64,000 nt of DNA from Alisma plantago-aquatica (lineage: Eukaryota > Streptophyta > Magnoliopsida > Alismatales > Alismataceae). The stretch covers positions 1,329,647,804-1,329,711,803 of the forward strand of contig OY856410.1 of assembly GCA_963693085.1 (NCBI GenBank), read 5' to 3'. Shown piece by piece: positions 12,399-23,620 of the stretch (positions are counted from its first letter, which is position 1; each line of letters opens with the position of its first letter). The position numbers and the translations under genes are program-made. The notes beneath the pieces are model-generated. The model was not told the DNA's origin, did no database searches, and saw only the letters and a program-made list of their open reading frames with translations.

Positions 12399-12492
12399 TC
12401 TAGTTGCTGGTTTTCCAGTTTATTTGTTATTCTAGATGTTGGTTTCCAGCTAATTTGTTATTCTAGATGCTAGTTTACAGCTGATTTGTTAT
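12399..12492. repeat. three-unit tandem repeat (31-32 bp)
   Basis: Units at 12399-12430, 12431-12461 and 12462-12492 each begin TCTAG and end ATTTGTTAT. The middle of each unit differs by a few substitutions. Confidence 0.8.
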
Positions 12493-12539
12493 TTCGTTTT
12501 CTAAGTCAAGTGGCTATACATCGATCAATTTGTTATTCA

Positions 12540-13280
12540 GATTTGAATGTTCCAGTTGATGCTTATAATTGCCACTCTTCACTGACCTTTAGCCGGATAG
12601 ATCCTGAAGGAAAGTTGGTCATGGGCTTCAGTGTGCTTATCATAGTCACCATAGCATGTATGGCGTTATTTTGATGGTAAAATGAAGTTGTTGATACTTC
12701 TTTTTTTTAATGCTCACTTTGTATTTTGTAGAGGTGCATTATGAAGGGAGGCCATTGAGAAACTTGATTCAGTCCTTTGGTAGGTCTACTTAATCTAGAA
12801 CGAGAAGGTGCTTGCTGAATGGGCTGCTGAATCAACTATGCATTCTATAGACTCTAAGGTGTTCCTGTGCATGCCACCTCACCTCTACAAGCTGAGTTCA
12901 TGGCTGTGGTCACTGCATCCAATTATATGTACACACAATAATATCAAGACAGACATCATTCTTACTGACTCTAGCTCTTCGGTGAAGCTAGCAAGCCAGA
13001 CAGTCTGCAACTCACCGAGTCTCCAAAACCTTTGGAGGAAATTCCTTGTCAACAAAGCTAGCCTAGACCTTTTAATGGTTATGTATGTCCCTAGGGACCT
13101 CAATAAGGCAACCGATAAAATTGCAAAAACAACATTATCCACTCGCACTTCCTTTTCTTCTTTCTGTAATAAGCCGGCTTGGCTAGAGTATGAACTAGAT
13201 GTGAATTTCTCTGCTTTTTGGCCTATTCAAGAGCAGAGGATGAATAAATGATAAGCTCTAGGGTTCCCCAAAAAATAAAG
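12540..13280 (+). mobile_element. LINE C-terminal RNase H remnant
   Basis: Translation matches the RNase H-like domain at the end of plant LINE polyproteins: a RIDPEGKL strand at 12590-12620, PLQAEFMAV at about 12883-12911, IILTDSSSSVK with its acidic residue at 12955-12990, and VPRDLNKATDKIAK (the usual R..N..AD..A motif) near 13085-13130. A frameshift lies between PLQAEFMAV and the TDSS block, and an intron-like AT-rich interruption lies at 12670-12730. The copy ends near an A-rich stretch at 13269-13280. The rest of the LINE is missing. Confidence 0.6.
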
Positions 13281-13299
13281 TATGTCATTGGTGTTGTAT

Positions 13300-14518
13300 T
13301 CAATATAAGGGGCACTAATTCTAGACCTGATTTTGTGTTTGTTGTTGGTTTATGTGCTCATTTTCAATCCAATCCTACAAACTCTCATATAGTTGTTGTT
13401 AAATGAATGTTGAAATATCTAGCTGGTACAATTGACTATAGCATCTAGTATTTGAGAGATCAACCTTTTGACCTTAAAGCTTATACTGATGTTGATTGCG
13501 TTCATTTCTATCACGATCACAAAAGTACAAGTGGTGGTTGTTTCTTGCTTCAGAAATCACTTGTTTCACGGTCTAGTAAGAAACAAAACATTATTTCTTT
13601 ATCCACCACTGAGGCAAAATACATGGAAGTCGGTTCTTGTTGTGCACAAGTATTATGTATGCAACAAGTTTTATAAGACTATGAGATTTCTCTATCATCA
13701 ACTCCATTTTTTTGCGATAATACTAGCCATAAACTTAGCACATAATCCTATTTTGCATAGTCGAGCAATACAAATTGAAATTCTTCATCATTTTCTCTAT
13801 GATCACATTGCTAAAAATAACATTTGCTTTTGTCATGTGAATATTGAAAATTAATTAGCTGATATTTTCACAAAACCGCTTGCTTTGGAACAACTTCGAG
13901 TTATATGAGATAAATTATGCATTGTTCCTCAAGGATGTGTATTTTGATCTATTTTAAAGTTGATGTTCTCAGGTATAAATGATTTTTAGAAATCTTATTG
14001 AGATTTTTTTGTGCTTTAATGGCATCTCTACATCATGGAGGACTTCATATTCTTGACCATTGGTTTAGAGTATTTTTAAGATTTCTTTCGAGCAATATAG
14101 GATTTTTTTTTCATGTCTTTGGCAATTCGACAATCTTTTTTTCATGTTACTTGATCTAAATTTGACATCTATTTTATATGGCTCATATTAAGGGGGAATA
14201 TCTCACTCGAGGGGAGTCATCTTCTCATCATTTGGTTTACCTTTTTGAGATGACAAAGGGGACGAATTATTTTCTATGAAAAAACTTATTTCCTTGAGCA
14301 TGTCATTTGATATTTCACATTTTTTCTTTACAAGGAACTCTACCATAAATTAATTTTTGCACTTCACTTTGAGAGTTGGATGATATGTGCCATACCGCAA
14401 ATGTGAAAATTCACAAATCTTGAAAATACTCAAGGAAAACTTCACTAAGGTATGAATATTTCTTTTTGAATTTTTTCTTATTATTTAAAATGTTTGCCTT
14501 CTTCAAAAAGGGGGAGAT
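13300..14518 (+). pseudogene. Ty1/copia RNase H and 3' untranslated remnant
   Basis: From 13331 to 13905 the translation follows copia RNase H: RPDFVFVVG, MLKYLAGTIDY, AYTDVD, STSGGCFLL, VSRSSKKQN, LSTTEAKYM, then after a frameshift FTKPLALEQLR. Several stops interrupt it. A non-coding stretch of about 600 bp follows, ending in a purine tract (AAAAAGGGGGAGAT) at 14505-14518, the polypurine primer site directly before the LTR. Everything upstream of RNase H is missing. Confidence 0.82.
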
Positions 14519-15415
14519 TGTTAACTGAATTGGACATTAGCTTATATTCTCTTTTGATGATGACAAAAATTTCTTACTTGTGGATTTAACATGCTACTCT
14601 AAGTGTTTTAGGAACCTCTTGGAAAACTCCAGATTGGAATATCATTTCTTTGAAAATATTGCTCATATGTGCTTATTTTTATTTTGTGTGTACAAATGCT
14701 TAGAACTCATGTAAAATCAAACTTTGGACCAAGTCCACCTATCCCAAAATCCTTCACATGTCAATATCAAGTATCTTAGATAGGTAGGTCGCATCAGATA
14801 AATTATTAGATAAGTGATTCCAAAGTCTTTACTGCCTATGAGTCGAAGTTTTTCTGGAACAAGACTCAAGTCATTCTAAGATATTGTCGATTGATACACT
14901 GCTCAATCGAGGACTCATGAAATCAAATTTCACATTTATTGCAAGTCAAACAAATTGTTGAACAACACATATTTGGTCGAAAACAATGTTGATCGAGATA
15001 GAGCCGTTTGCAAATTTTGACCAAGAAATTTGACTGTATATAGCCATTGGAATTTATACGCATCCAACCTCGGCTCAGTAAAAAAACTTGTCGATCGAGA
15101 CCTGTGCGGTCAAGAAAATGGTTTACCGAAGAAGTTTGTGGAATAAATTTTTATTCTATTCAAACTAGCTATTGTGGCTAAATTAATTTCTTTCAAATAA
15201 CTAGTTAACCCTCTAGACTCTCCCCAAAGATGCCCTAGTCACCCATACTCCATTCCTATAAATAGTATTGGTCTAGGGGAATCCTAACACACACTTGTAT
15301 AATTGCATACATTACATCCTGAGAAATAACAGATATATCTATCATTTTTCAAATCATTCACAACAAAACATTTTGTGTTCTTCCCTTAGCTTAGCCTACC
15401 AACATTCTTCAACAT
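14519..15415 (+). mobile_element. Ty1/copia 3' LTR
   Basis: Begins TGTTAACTGAATTGG directly after the purine tract, as an LTR should. It contains a TATAAATA box at 15257-15264, a plausible promoter. The right end is uncertain and placed near 15415 at a CA dinucleotide. No target duplication could be paired because the element's 5' half is missing. Confidence 0.6.
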
Positions 15416-15504
15416 TGATACATCTTCAAGTGGTATTGGTCCATAAGCTTGATTCATAAGGAAATTGCAGAGCATGCATGGTGTAATTCTTATTCCACTC
15501 TTAT

Positions 15505-16020
15505 TTATGTAACTTGAGATTGTGGTTGGTCTACTTCCACAAGTTTTGATTCTCTTCCTCAGCCTGTGGTGCTTCCATAAAAGAAGAGGTGTGGTTGTTC
15601 TCTTCCTCGGCCCTTGGTTCATCTGTAAAACAAGATGTGTGGTGGTTCTCTTCCTCGACCCTCGATGACTCCGTAAAAGAAGAAATGTGGTGATGCTCTT
15701 CCTCGGACCTCAGTGGGCTCTATAAAAGAAGAGGTGTGGTGGTGCTCTTTCCTAACTAATCTTTAACAGAGGATGCTGGAGGAGATTATGTGCTCATCCC
15801 CTGAGGAGCTGATGTGCTGACTGCCATCAGATCCTGGGCCTGAGGACGTTGGAGCTTTTTCATTCCCTACTACTAGGTAGGATACACATTCCCTAATCAA
15901 CCTCAAATGCTTTTTCTTATCTTGATCAGGTTGCTCCAATTCTTGGTCCCCAAGAAATTGCTCCACAAATTTTGGTTCCACTAGAAACTCGGGTTTTAAG
16001 TGGAGGGGGAGCCATATTGG
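15505..16020 (-). pseudogene. unknown repeat-containing protein, decayed
   Basis: Read on the minus strand, 15981-15763 is open for 72 codons (VEQFLGDQELEQPDQDKKKH..., then Gly/Ser-rich). After a TAA the same frame continues through RLVRKEHHHTSSFIEP. A one-base shift then leads to two further repeat units of the form EEENHHTSCFTDEPRA, ending at a TAG just after NLWK. Four units of 19-20 residues are visible (EEE[H/N][H/N]HTSSF.E.P.[V/A]). Conservation of the unit at protein level shows this strand was coding. I do not recognise the family, and it shows no link to the adjacent copia LTR. Confidence 0.55.
15545..15755. repeat. coding minisatellite, about 57-60-bp units
   Basis: Tandem units on the plus strand each carry CTCTTCCTCG and a TAAAA(G/C)AAGA..TGTGGT block. 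About four copies, diverged by single substitutions. On the minus strand they encode the EEENHHTSSF-type peptide repeat. Confidence 0.8.
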
Positions 16021-17570
16021 GGGTTCTCCTATAACAGGGTCTAAAACTCAACAAGTCTTCCTAGATTTCAGAGTCAGCATTCCTAATGCCTAATCATTCT
16101 ATTAATATGAGTCATGCTTATTATATACATATTTAAAAATGTTAAACTCTAAATGACCTTTATGATAAGTAACCATTACCATTAAATTGGGTGAATTATT
16201 CTCATGTCAGTTACGTAAATTTTTGTTATTTTCTAAGCTCTAAATTATTTATTATGACTTTCACTATTTAAAATATTTTCAAGTAAATCAAAAGATTAAA
16301 ATAACAAATATTTCCATGCTCTTTGTGACCATATTAAAAGTAGAACTATGGCCACAATGTCATCTTAGTTGATTGAAATCTTGTGCTACTATTTAAATGT
16401 TAGAAACATTGACAACCAAAAACTACCATTGTGATATTAGTGACAACTACCCGCATCACTTGCTAAAAATACTAATTTCCCTCTTTGTAGCTACTGTTAA
16501 TCTAGACTCTTTTTTTCTTACATTATTGTAGTCACCTTGTTGATAGTGAATCACTTCTTTATGGTTAGTTACTTATTTCTCTTACATGATTAGTGTTAAT
16601 TAGGATTGATATATCTTAGTTAGCATAATTTAATTTCCTTCTTTCTTTAGTTTGTTAACCTTGATTTCTTATTACCTTAGGTCATATGTCCCTCACTAGG
16701 TCATGAATAATTTATGTGTAATGATTATCTTGATGATCAACATGCATGTACATTGGAGATGTTGAAATATTTGTTATAGAACATGGTACCTAGACTAGGG
16801 TATGATTAAGATTACAAGATGTTGCTATTGTAAATTAACTCATACATGGTTTATTATCTTAGGACCTCTTCAAGGTACACTTTTCAAAGATCTCATCAAG
16901 AATCTCAAACCAAGGTGTGTAATCTAGTTCTCTTAATTAATACTAATGGTTGCTTTCTCTCTGGATTAACTAATCTAAATGGAAGAATGAATTGAATTAA
17001 ATGATGTTACATAAAACCTAGGATATGTACGATGAATGTAGGATCATAGGTATAGGAGTGACAACATGCATATATTTTTTTGGCCTAGAAACCTATATGA
17101 GATTTACTTATTAGGATTAAATCTTGGATTGTCGCAAGTTTGGGACTATTCTTGAACACTTAATCTCACTTAGGATGTAAGTGTATAATGTATATTCGAT
17201 TTTCAAGATGTTTCGTCAGCACTTCCTCACTTTTTCTCTAAGTACATATGTTGGTGGACATTTGCCCATCTACATCAGTGTACTTGGAGAACTATGGGGA
17301 AATAATACCAAAATTTTCTTGAAAATCGAATACAGATTATACACTTACTAGTGAAATTAGGTGTTCAAGAATGGGATAGGTGGTACACACATTCATTACT
17401 AAACCCAAAATCCTAATATGTAAATCATAAACCCAAAATTTTAAACCCTAAACCCTTATCTATAAACTATTATCCCTAAATCTAAAATAATGAATCCTAA
17501 TCTATCTATAAATCATTAACCTAATCTATAAGCCCTAAACTCTAATACTTGTTTTCTCTTTGATCTTAGA
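16021..17570. other. non-coding leader before CACTA-2 genes
   Basis: AT-rich stretch with no gene. It contains an inverted repeat (17145-17377) and, at 17400-17550, a run of degenerate AAACCCTAA-like motifs. It is probably the 5' untranslated part of CACTA-2, but no CACTA terminus was identified, so the element's left end is open. Confidence 0.4.
17145..17377. repeat. inverted repeat, about 60-bp arms
   Basis: Left arm 17145-17209 and right arm 17317-17377 are complementary (for example CTATTCTTGAACAC against GTGTTCAAGAATGG, and ATTCGATTTTCAAGA against TCTTGAAAATCGAAT), with a spacer of about 107 bp. It lies 200-430 bp upstream of the CACTA-2 transposase start. Confidence 0.75.
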
Positions 17571-20500
17571 ATGGATAGATCATGGATGTCCATTCCAAAT
17601 TTCTACAACCCATTGTTTATTACTGGTCTTGCTTAGTTTATAAGATTTGCAAAGGAACATATGAAACAACCTGGAGATAGGTTCTATTAACCATGTAGGC
17701 ATTGCGGTAATAACTTGAAAGTCAACATTGGTGATGAAATCAAAATTCATGTCATGTACAATGGGATTGTATAGGGCTATATAGAATGGTACTGACATGA
17801 GAGATTCCAAACATGAAATCTATATATGTCGATAGAAATACTTATGTTGAAGAAGAAATTGCCATCGATGATGTAGATGTGAATGAATCGATTATGATAG
17901 GCTTGGTTGATGTGATGCTAGATAGTTGTAGGGTAGAGCACACTGATCCACCTTCCATATCTAGGAACATTCTGCATGATGTTGATAGACTGTTATACAT
18001 AGGTTGTACTAAGTTTACGAAGCGGAGTGTTGTGTTGAGATTGTATAATCTGAGGGGTAAAAATAGATAGAGAGACAAAAGCTTCACATCATTGTTGTCT
18101 TTGATGAAATAATTTTTTCCTAAAGATAATGATCTTCTAATATCAACATATGAATTAAAGAAAATGTTATGCCCAATGGGAATGAAAGCTAAGAAGATAC
18201 ATGCATGCCTGAATGATTATGTGTTATTGCAAAAGGACTATGATGATTTGAAAGATTGTCCAAAATGTGGGGTGTCAAGGTATAAAATGATGAATTTTGG
18301 GAAGTCCAAAACTAGATCTCCTTCCTAAGGTGATGTGGTATCTACCTATAGTACCACAGTTTCAATGATTGTTTTCCAATCTGATGGATATAGAGAATTT
18401 AAGATGGCATGCAGAGGTTAAGAAAAATAATGGTGGGATCCTACTACATGCGTCTGATACCCCACAGTTGAAGAAGATTAATTTATTATACCCTAAATTT
18501 GGTGAAGAAGACAGTAATCAAAGACATGGGCTTTATATTAATGGGATGAATCCATATGACACACTGAGCAGCCAACATAGCACTTGGCCTATGGGAAGAA
18601 CGGAATAGTAGAATTCACAATAGAATTTGTAAAGATGAAGGTACTCTGGTTAACAGTATTACGTCCAACATTGCTAATATGCTGAGGGCCAAGAAAGGCC
18701 TTTTCGTTGGGCTAACCAACAGAGCAAAATCATACTAGGGATTTTTGTAGAGTGCCCCTTGTATACTTTTTATGTTTGTAATGGTTTCCTTTAGCGAGGG
18801 ACCTTTTGGCAATATATTTACCAATTTCCAAAAAAAAACATAGCACTTGTCCTGTTATGCTTATTATATACAATCTTCCTCCCTATTTGTGTATGAAAAA
18901 TAAGTATGTTATATTGTCATTGTTGATATCGGGCCCTAAACAACCAAGAAATGATATTGACTTTTATCTTGAATCTCTGGTTGATGAATTAAAGAAACTC
19001 TGAGGTGAAGGTGTGATGCTTTGCGTAGAGAGACATTTTATTTGCATGCTATGTTGTTTTCTACTATTAATGACTTACCAACATATGGTAATTTGTTTGT
19101 ATATTAAAGGATCCAAAGCATGCCTTGTAGGCGAAGAGAAAACTATTTAATATGACTAAAACATGGTGGCAAGATTGTATATGTTGGTCATTGAAGGTTT
19201 ATTCCAAAAGTACATCCTTCTCAAAGGTTGTGCAAATTGTTCAATGGATCGAATGAAGAACAAAGTTCCCCTAAACCGATACTAGAGGAGGTTGTTTATG
19301 AAAGAGTAAAAGACTTTATCAATGAATTTGATAAGAGATCACATTGTACCATTTCCACATAGAGTGACAATTCTTGATTCAAGAAGATGTCAATATTCTG
19401 AGATCATCCTTATTGGAGTTCATTAATAGTTAGGCATTGTATCAATCTCATGTATGTTGTGAACAATGTATGTGATAGCGTCGTTGGTACTCTGTTGAAT
19501 ATACTAGGTAAGACTAAAGATGGAATCAAAACCATAATGGACCTACGTGAAATGGGAATAAGAAAAAAAAAAACAGTAGTAGTTTGCAGTGATCAGAAAA
19601 CATATTTACCTCCTACTTGTTTCACATTGTCTAGAAAGGAGAAGAAAACTTTTTGTGAGTGCTTTTAACGTACCACAAGGATACTCTTCCAATATCCATA
19701 GACTGGTATCAATGAAAGATGTGAATCGGATAGGTCTTAATTCTCATAGTTGTCACACTCTAATCCAACAAATATCGCTCGTGATTGAGGACTATTTCGA
19801 CAAAGGGACTTTAGGAGAATGAGTGAAATTAATCAGTCTTGAGCTGTAGGAATAAGCTCACTAGTATATTTTATACAACATCGATGAAGCGAGTGTTTAT
19901 ATCACCGAACATACCAATTTCATCGAGACAAAATTTCCTCGAGCCAATTCAATGTGGGTTACTAGAGAGCATAACAAGACATTTATTAGGTTGTTCGAAG
20001 ATCAAGTCTTACATCAACTATCTCAAACACCAAATATGCTACTAAAAATATTAAATGCCTCACATTTAAACCAAAAATGAATGTTATGCCTTATGAAGGG
20101 TTTGATATAAATAAGTTTGCAAATTACACAAAGCATCAAGATGATAAGAGCGCCATCCAAAATAGTGGGGTCACCCTTCAAGTGTCTTCATTATTTTTTC
20201 TAGTACGAAGGATAAGAGCCCATGTGAAGCTAAAATGTCATATTACGGTATCATTGAAGAAATATGGGAGTTTGACTGTGAAAATTTCATAATTTCGGTC
20301 ATTAAGTGTAATTGGGATGATAACACCAAAGGTGTTATAGAGGATGAATCGGGTGTCACATTAGTGAATTTTGAAAAGATTGGTAAGAAGGTTGAATCAT
20401 TTATAATGGCATCATAGGCGAAGCAAGTGTTTTATATCAATGATCCTACAAATGAAAAATGGTTGGTTGTTCGTCATGGTAAAAGACAATTCATTGAAGA

Positions 20501-20640
20501 TCCTACAGATGAAGAAGAGTACCATGATAATTATGATGACTCCAATTTTTTTTCAGTTGGCTTGCCAACAACAAATATTTAAATTGATGTTGATTTTATA
20601 TGCATGGAGATCGCACTGGGGAAATGTTAATTGACAAAAG
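17571..20640 (+). pseudogene. TNP2-like CACTA transposase 2, heavily decayed
   Basis: Begins MDRSWM at 17571. The transposase-associated domain (PCRHCGNN, H.MYNG...GYIEWY) runs to about 17820 with several stops. The tnp2 region follows: CPMGMKAKKIHACLNDYVLL...CPKCGVSRYK near 18170-18290, W.AEVKK, GLYINGMNPYDTLSSQHSTWP (18530-18590), a LINE insertion, then VMLIIYNLPPYLCMKNKYV (18855-18911). CDSVVGTLLNILGKTKDG lies near 19470-19525, and YLPPTCFTLSRKEK and NVPQGYSSNIHRL near 19600-19710. A DUF4216-like domain (YYGIIEEIWEF, IKCNWDDNT, AKQVFYINDPTNEKW) occupies 20240-20500. It is more degenerate than the CACTA-1 gene, with many frameshifts. Confidence 0.8.
18590..18838 (+). mobile_element. short LINE 3' fragment with 14-bp target duplication
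   Basis: A 249-bp insertion in the TNP2 gene. It encodes the LINE C-terminal motif WEERNSRIHNRI and ends in nine A residues (18830-18838). It is flanked by CATAGCACTTGGCC (18576-18589) and CATAGCACTTGTCC (18839-18852), a 14-bp duplication with one difference. The transposase reading (HSTWPVML) is restored when the insert and one copy are removed, confirming the boundaries. Confidence 0.9.
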
Positions 20641-21429
20641 ATCTCAATATTAGAGGCATGCTTTTATTTTTTTTAATGTTAGATGTTCATTTTACAACCT
20701 TATATTTAATCATTTGACTATTTTTAAATGACATTTTTTCATATGGTATTTGACAATGAATATTATGACCGTGGTGATGATTATAGTGAGGATGAGCAGT
20801 ATCATGATGAGCACTTCACAGTGTGTAAGTTGTACATTTTACAACATGTTTGTCTTGTTTTAATGTTGTAACACATTTATAAGTTATATCTATTTATGAC
20901 CTATGTGTGTTTTTATTGTCAATTTGAGGTTGAGGATGTAAATCTTGAGGATCTTATTCTTCTTGATGAGCAACAAAAAAAAATAAAAAATAAGGGGCAT
21001 CGCCATGATGAACAAGTTGATACAACAAAGGGGTAACAGACCAAAGTTGGTTGTTGACTTTGATAATGCAGGAAATCCTTTTGGAAAGAACAACAACTCT
21101 TTTGTTTCATATCTTGGGGTTCTTACTCGTATCCATTGTAGTATAGTATAGAATCATGGCATAAAATTGATAAAAGTAAGAAAGACTTCATATGAAAAGA
21201 ATGACGTATGAGATATTATCATTTGCAATTTTATTTTTTAAAACTATTTACAATTCTATTTTTAAGAATATTACACTAAGTATATGAAATTTTTTAGAAA
21301 TTATATGACCTGGATGAAAATGTGCATCACAAAAAGGTGACACAGTGATGTGGAAGCGTATTGGGGAATTATAGAACAACACTAATAAGACAATACATAC
21401 ATGAAGTTTTTTTTTAAAAGTCAGAAGGC

Positions 21430-23620
21430 ATTTTTATTCATCCTACCCTCCTCATGTGAGCAAATTCAAATCGAGTTTACAATCACTAATTATGTCTACA
21501 TAATTAAACAAGTTAGTACTACTACCCTTACAAAAGTCCCTAACTAGTAGATCATAGATCTCGATTGGGGGGAGAGTATACATAGTGTATCTCTCATTCC
21601 ACTTTGAGTGGGTTTTTGCTAGGCTATCAGCCACGTGGTTACTCTCTCTATAGGTATGGGCTATGGACCAGTTGAGTCTGATTAGCGATCTAATCATCCT
21701 AACCAGTTTGGTATATATAGGATTGTCTTGCCATGTGGAGGTGGTCAACTGGACTGCCATTGTAGAATCCGTCTCGAAATAAGCATTGTCCACATTGTTC
21801 TTACTTTTGATTTCCATGGCCAATAGCAATCCTCTAAGCTTAGCTTCAATGACATCTTGTGTATAAATCTGCTATGTGGCCCCTCCTCTCCATTCCCTCT
21901 GATCATCTCTAGCCACCATGGTGTAGGATGCACGGTTTGCTTTAGCAGCAACATCAGAGTTAAATTTCAGTGTGTTCACCCTGGGAACTTGCAAGGTTAG
22001 AACTGTATTTATCCTCATGTTGTTGTCTAGGTCGGTCACTGTGAGGAAGGAATGGATTTGATTCTATACCTCTTTGTTAATGCATCTGATCTACTGGTGC
22101 ATGTTGTTTAATTTTCCCTGGAAGACTTGCCTATTCCTACAATTCCAGATACTCTAGTAGGTAGTTAGGAATAAGATTGTGGATTCCTTTAATCTGCCTA
22201 GCTATTCCTGTATCCATCCTTTGATGTTGTTGTTGCTGAAGAAATTAGCATTGTCCCTAATATGATGAAACTCTAACCACACTGTCCTCATGTAGTTACA
22301 GTCCCTAAAGGCATGGATTGTCGTCTCCTCACCTGTGTTGCACTATGGGCAGGTAGCATCTATGTTGACATGCCTCCTTACTCTTCTCTCATTGGTCAGA
22401 ATGGCCTCGTGCATCAGAAGCCAGGCGCAATGCTTGATGTGGGGTGAGACCTTGAATTTACAGATCTTCGTCCATGTCCCCTCACTAGGTCGACACCTTC
22501 CTGCCATCAATTTGAGATAGGCCATCTTTGTCGAGTACAGGCCGGATTTGGTGTGGTTCCACACTCAGATTTCCTCACCATCACTATCTCTGGGGACCTC
22601 TAACCTCGTGATTTCCTCGACTATTGGCTGAGGGAGCCATTCTTCCAAAAACTCAGTGTTCTAGTTGCCTTGAAGATCGGTTAGGCTACCCTCTTTCAGA
22701 TCGGCAAGCTTAGTAGGAATAGGGATCAATACATGGTCTTTGAGAATCTTCCCACACATTGACCTTGTGCCCATCCATAGGAACCAGAAAGTTGTCTTCA
22801 ATAAATGATTTTCCTTCAAATGTTGCCCTCCCAAAACTCGAGAGATTATAGGCTTTCCTTGTTGAGGATTTGTTGAAATGATCCTGCATTCCATCACACC
22901 ATTGTAATCTTTGGCATGTCGCTAGATCCCAGGTATGCTTATAGAGAAGATCCTGATTCTAGAATCTCATCTTCTTTAGTCTGAGACCTCCTTTGTCCTT
23001 ACTGCAGCAGACCTTATCCCAGGCTATGAGGGCTAAAGGATGTGCTTTGTCGGCGTCGCCCCAGATGAACCTCTGAATAGTGTCGTCAATTCTATCACAG
23101 AGATGTAAAGTTAAACGGGTTGTTTGCATTACATACGTAGGCATGGCAGCTAGGGTGGCCTTAGCTAAGCACACCCTCCCGGCCAGAGATAGGTTCCTTG
23201 TTGTCCATGCCTCTATTCTATTTGATACAATGTTGAGCACCTCACTATAGGTCTGTTTTGATACCATGTGGTGTATGATAGGGACTCCTAGGTATTTTTC
23301 TAGATCTTCAATGGATGGGAATCCCGCCATATGCTTGATTCTTCTTTTCATAGCAGCGTCCACACTTCTGGATAAATAAGTTCTAGTCTTAACTTTGGAT
23401 ATCGACTGACCAGACGCTAGATGGAACGCCTTGAAGCAGTCCTTGATAGCTCTTATCTGTCTCACATTGGCGTGGCCGAAAAGCATAAAGTCATTAGCGA
23501 AGTAGACATGAGATATTCCAGGCCCCTTCTTGTTCAGCTTAACTAGTTTCCAGTCTCTGCTCTTGACCTTCTGCTCGATTAGTTGGCTGAGACGTTCAAG
23601 GCATAAGACAAAGAGGTATG
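21430..23620 (-). pseudogene. LINE RT C-terminus, zf-RVT and RNase H
   Basis: Continues the RT directly after the copia insertion: LFVLCLERLSQ, then HVYFANDFMLFG (usual motif F.DD; here ND, so the first catalytic Asp of the pair is Asn), then KYLGVPI and NLSLAGRVCLAKATLAAMP (to 22959). A zf-RVT region (CKFKVSPHIKHCAWLL...L...RR.....ATCP) lies at 22564-22343. An RNase H domain (FETDSTMAV, YRESNHVADSLAK) lies at 21829-21452. Stops and frameshifts separate the blocks. Confidence 0.85.

Noticed and set aside
17400..17550. Interstitial telomere repeat
   Set aside because: Only scattered AAACCCTAA-like words in AT-rich DNA, without a regular 7-bp array.
21452..21829. Stand-alone RNase H host gene
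   Set aside because: It is the C-terminal domain of the minus-strand LINE, in order after RT and zf-RVT and just before the poly(A) end.
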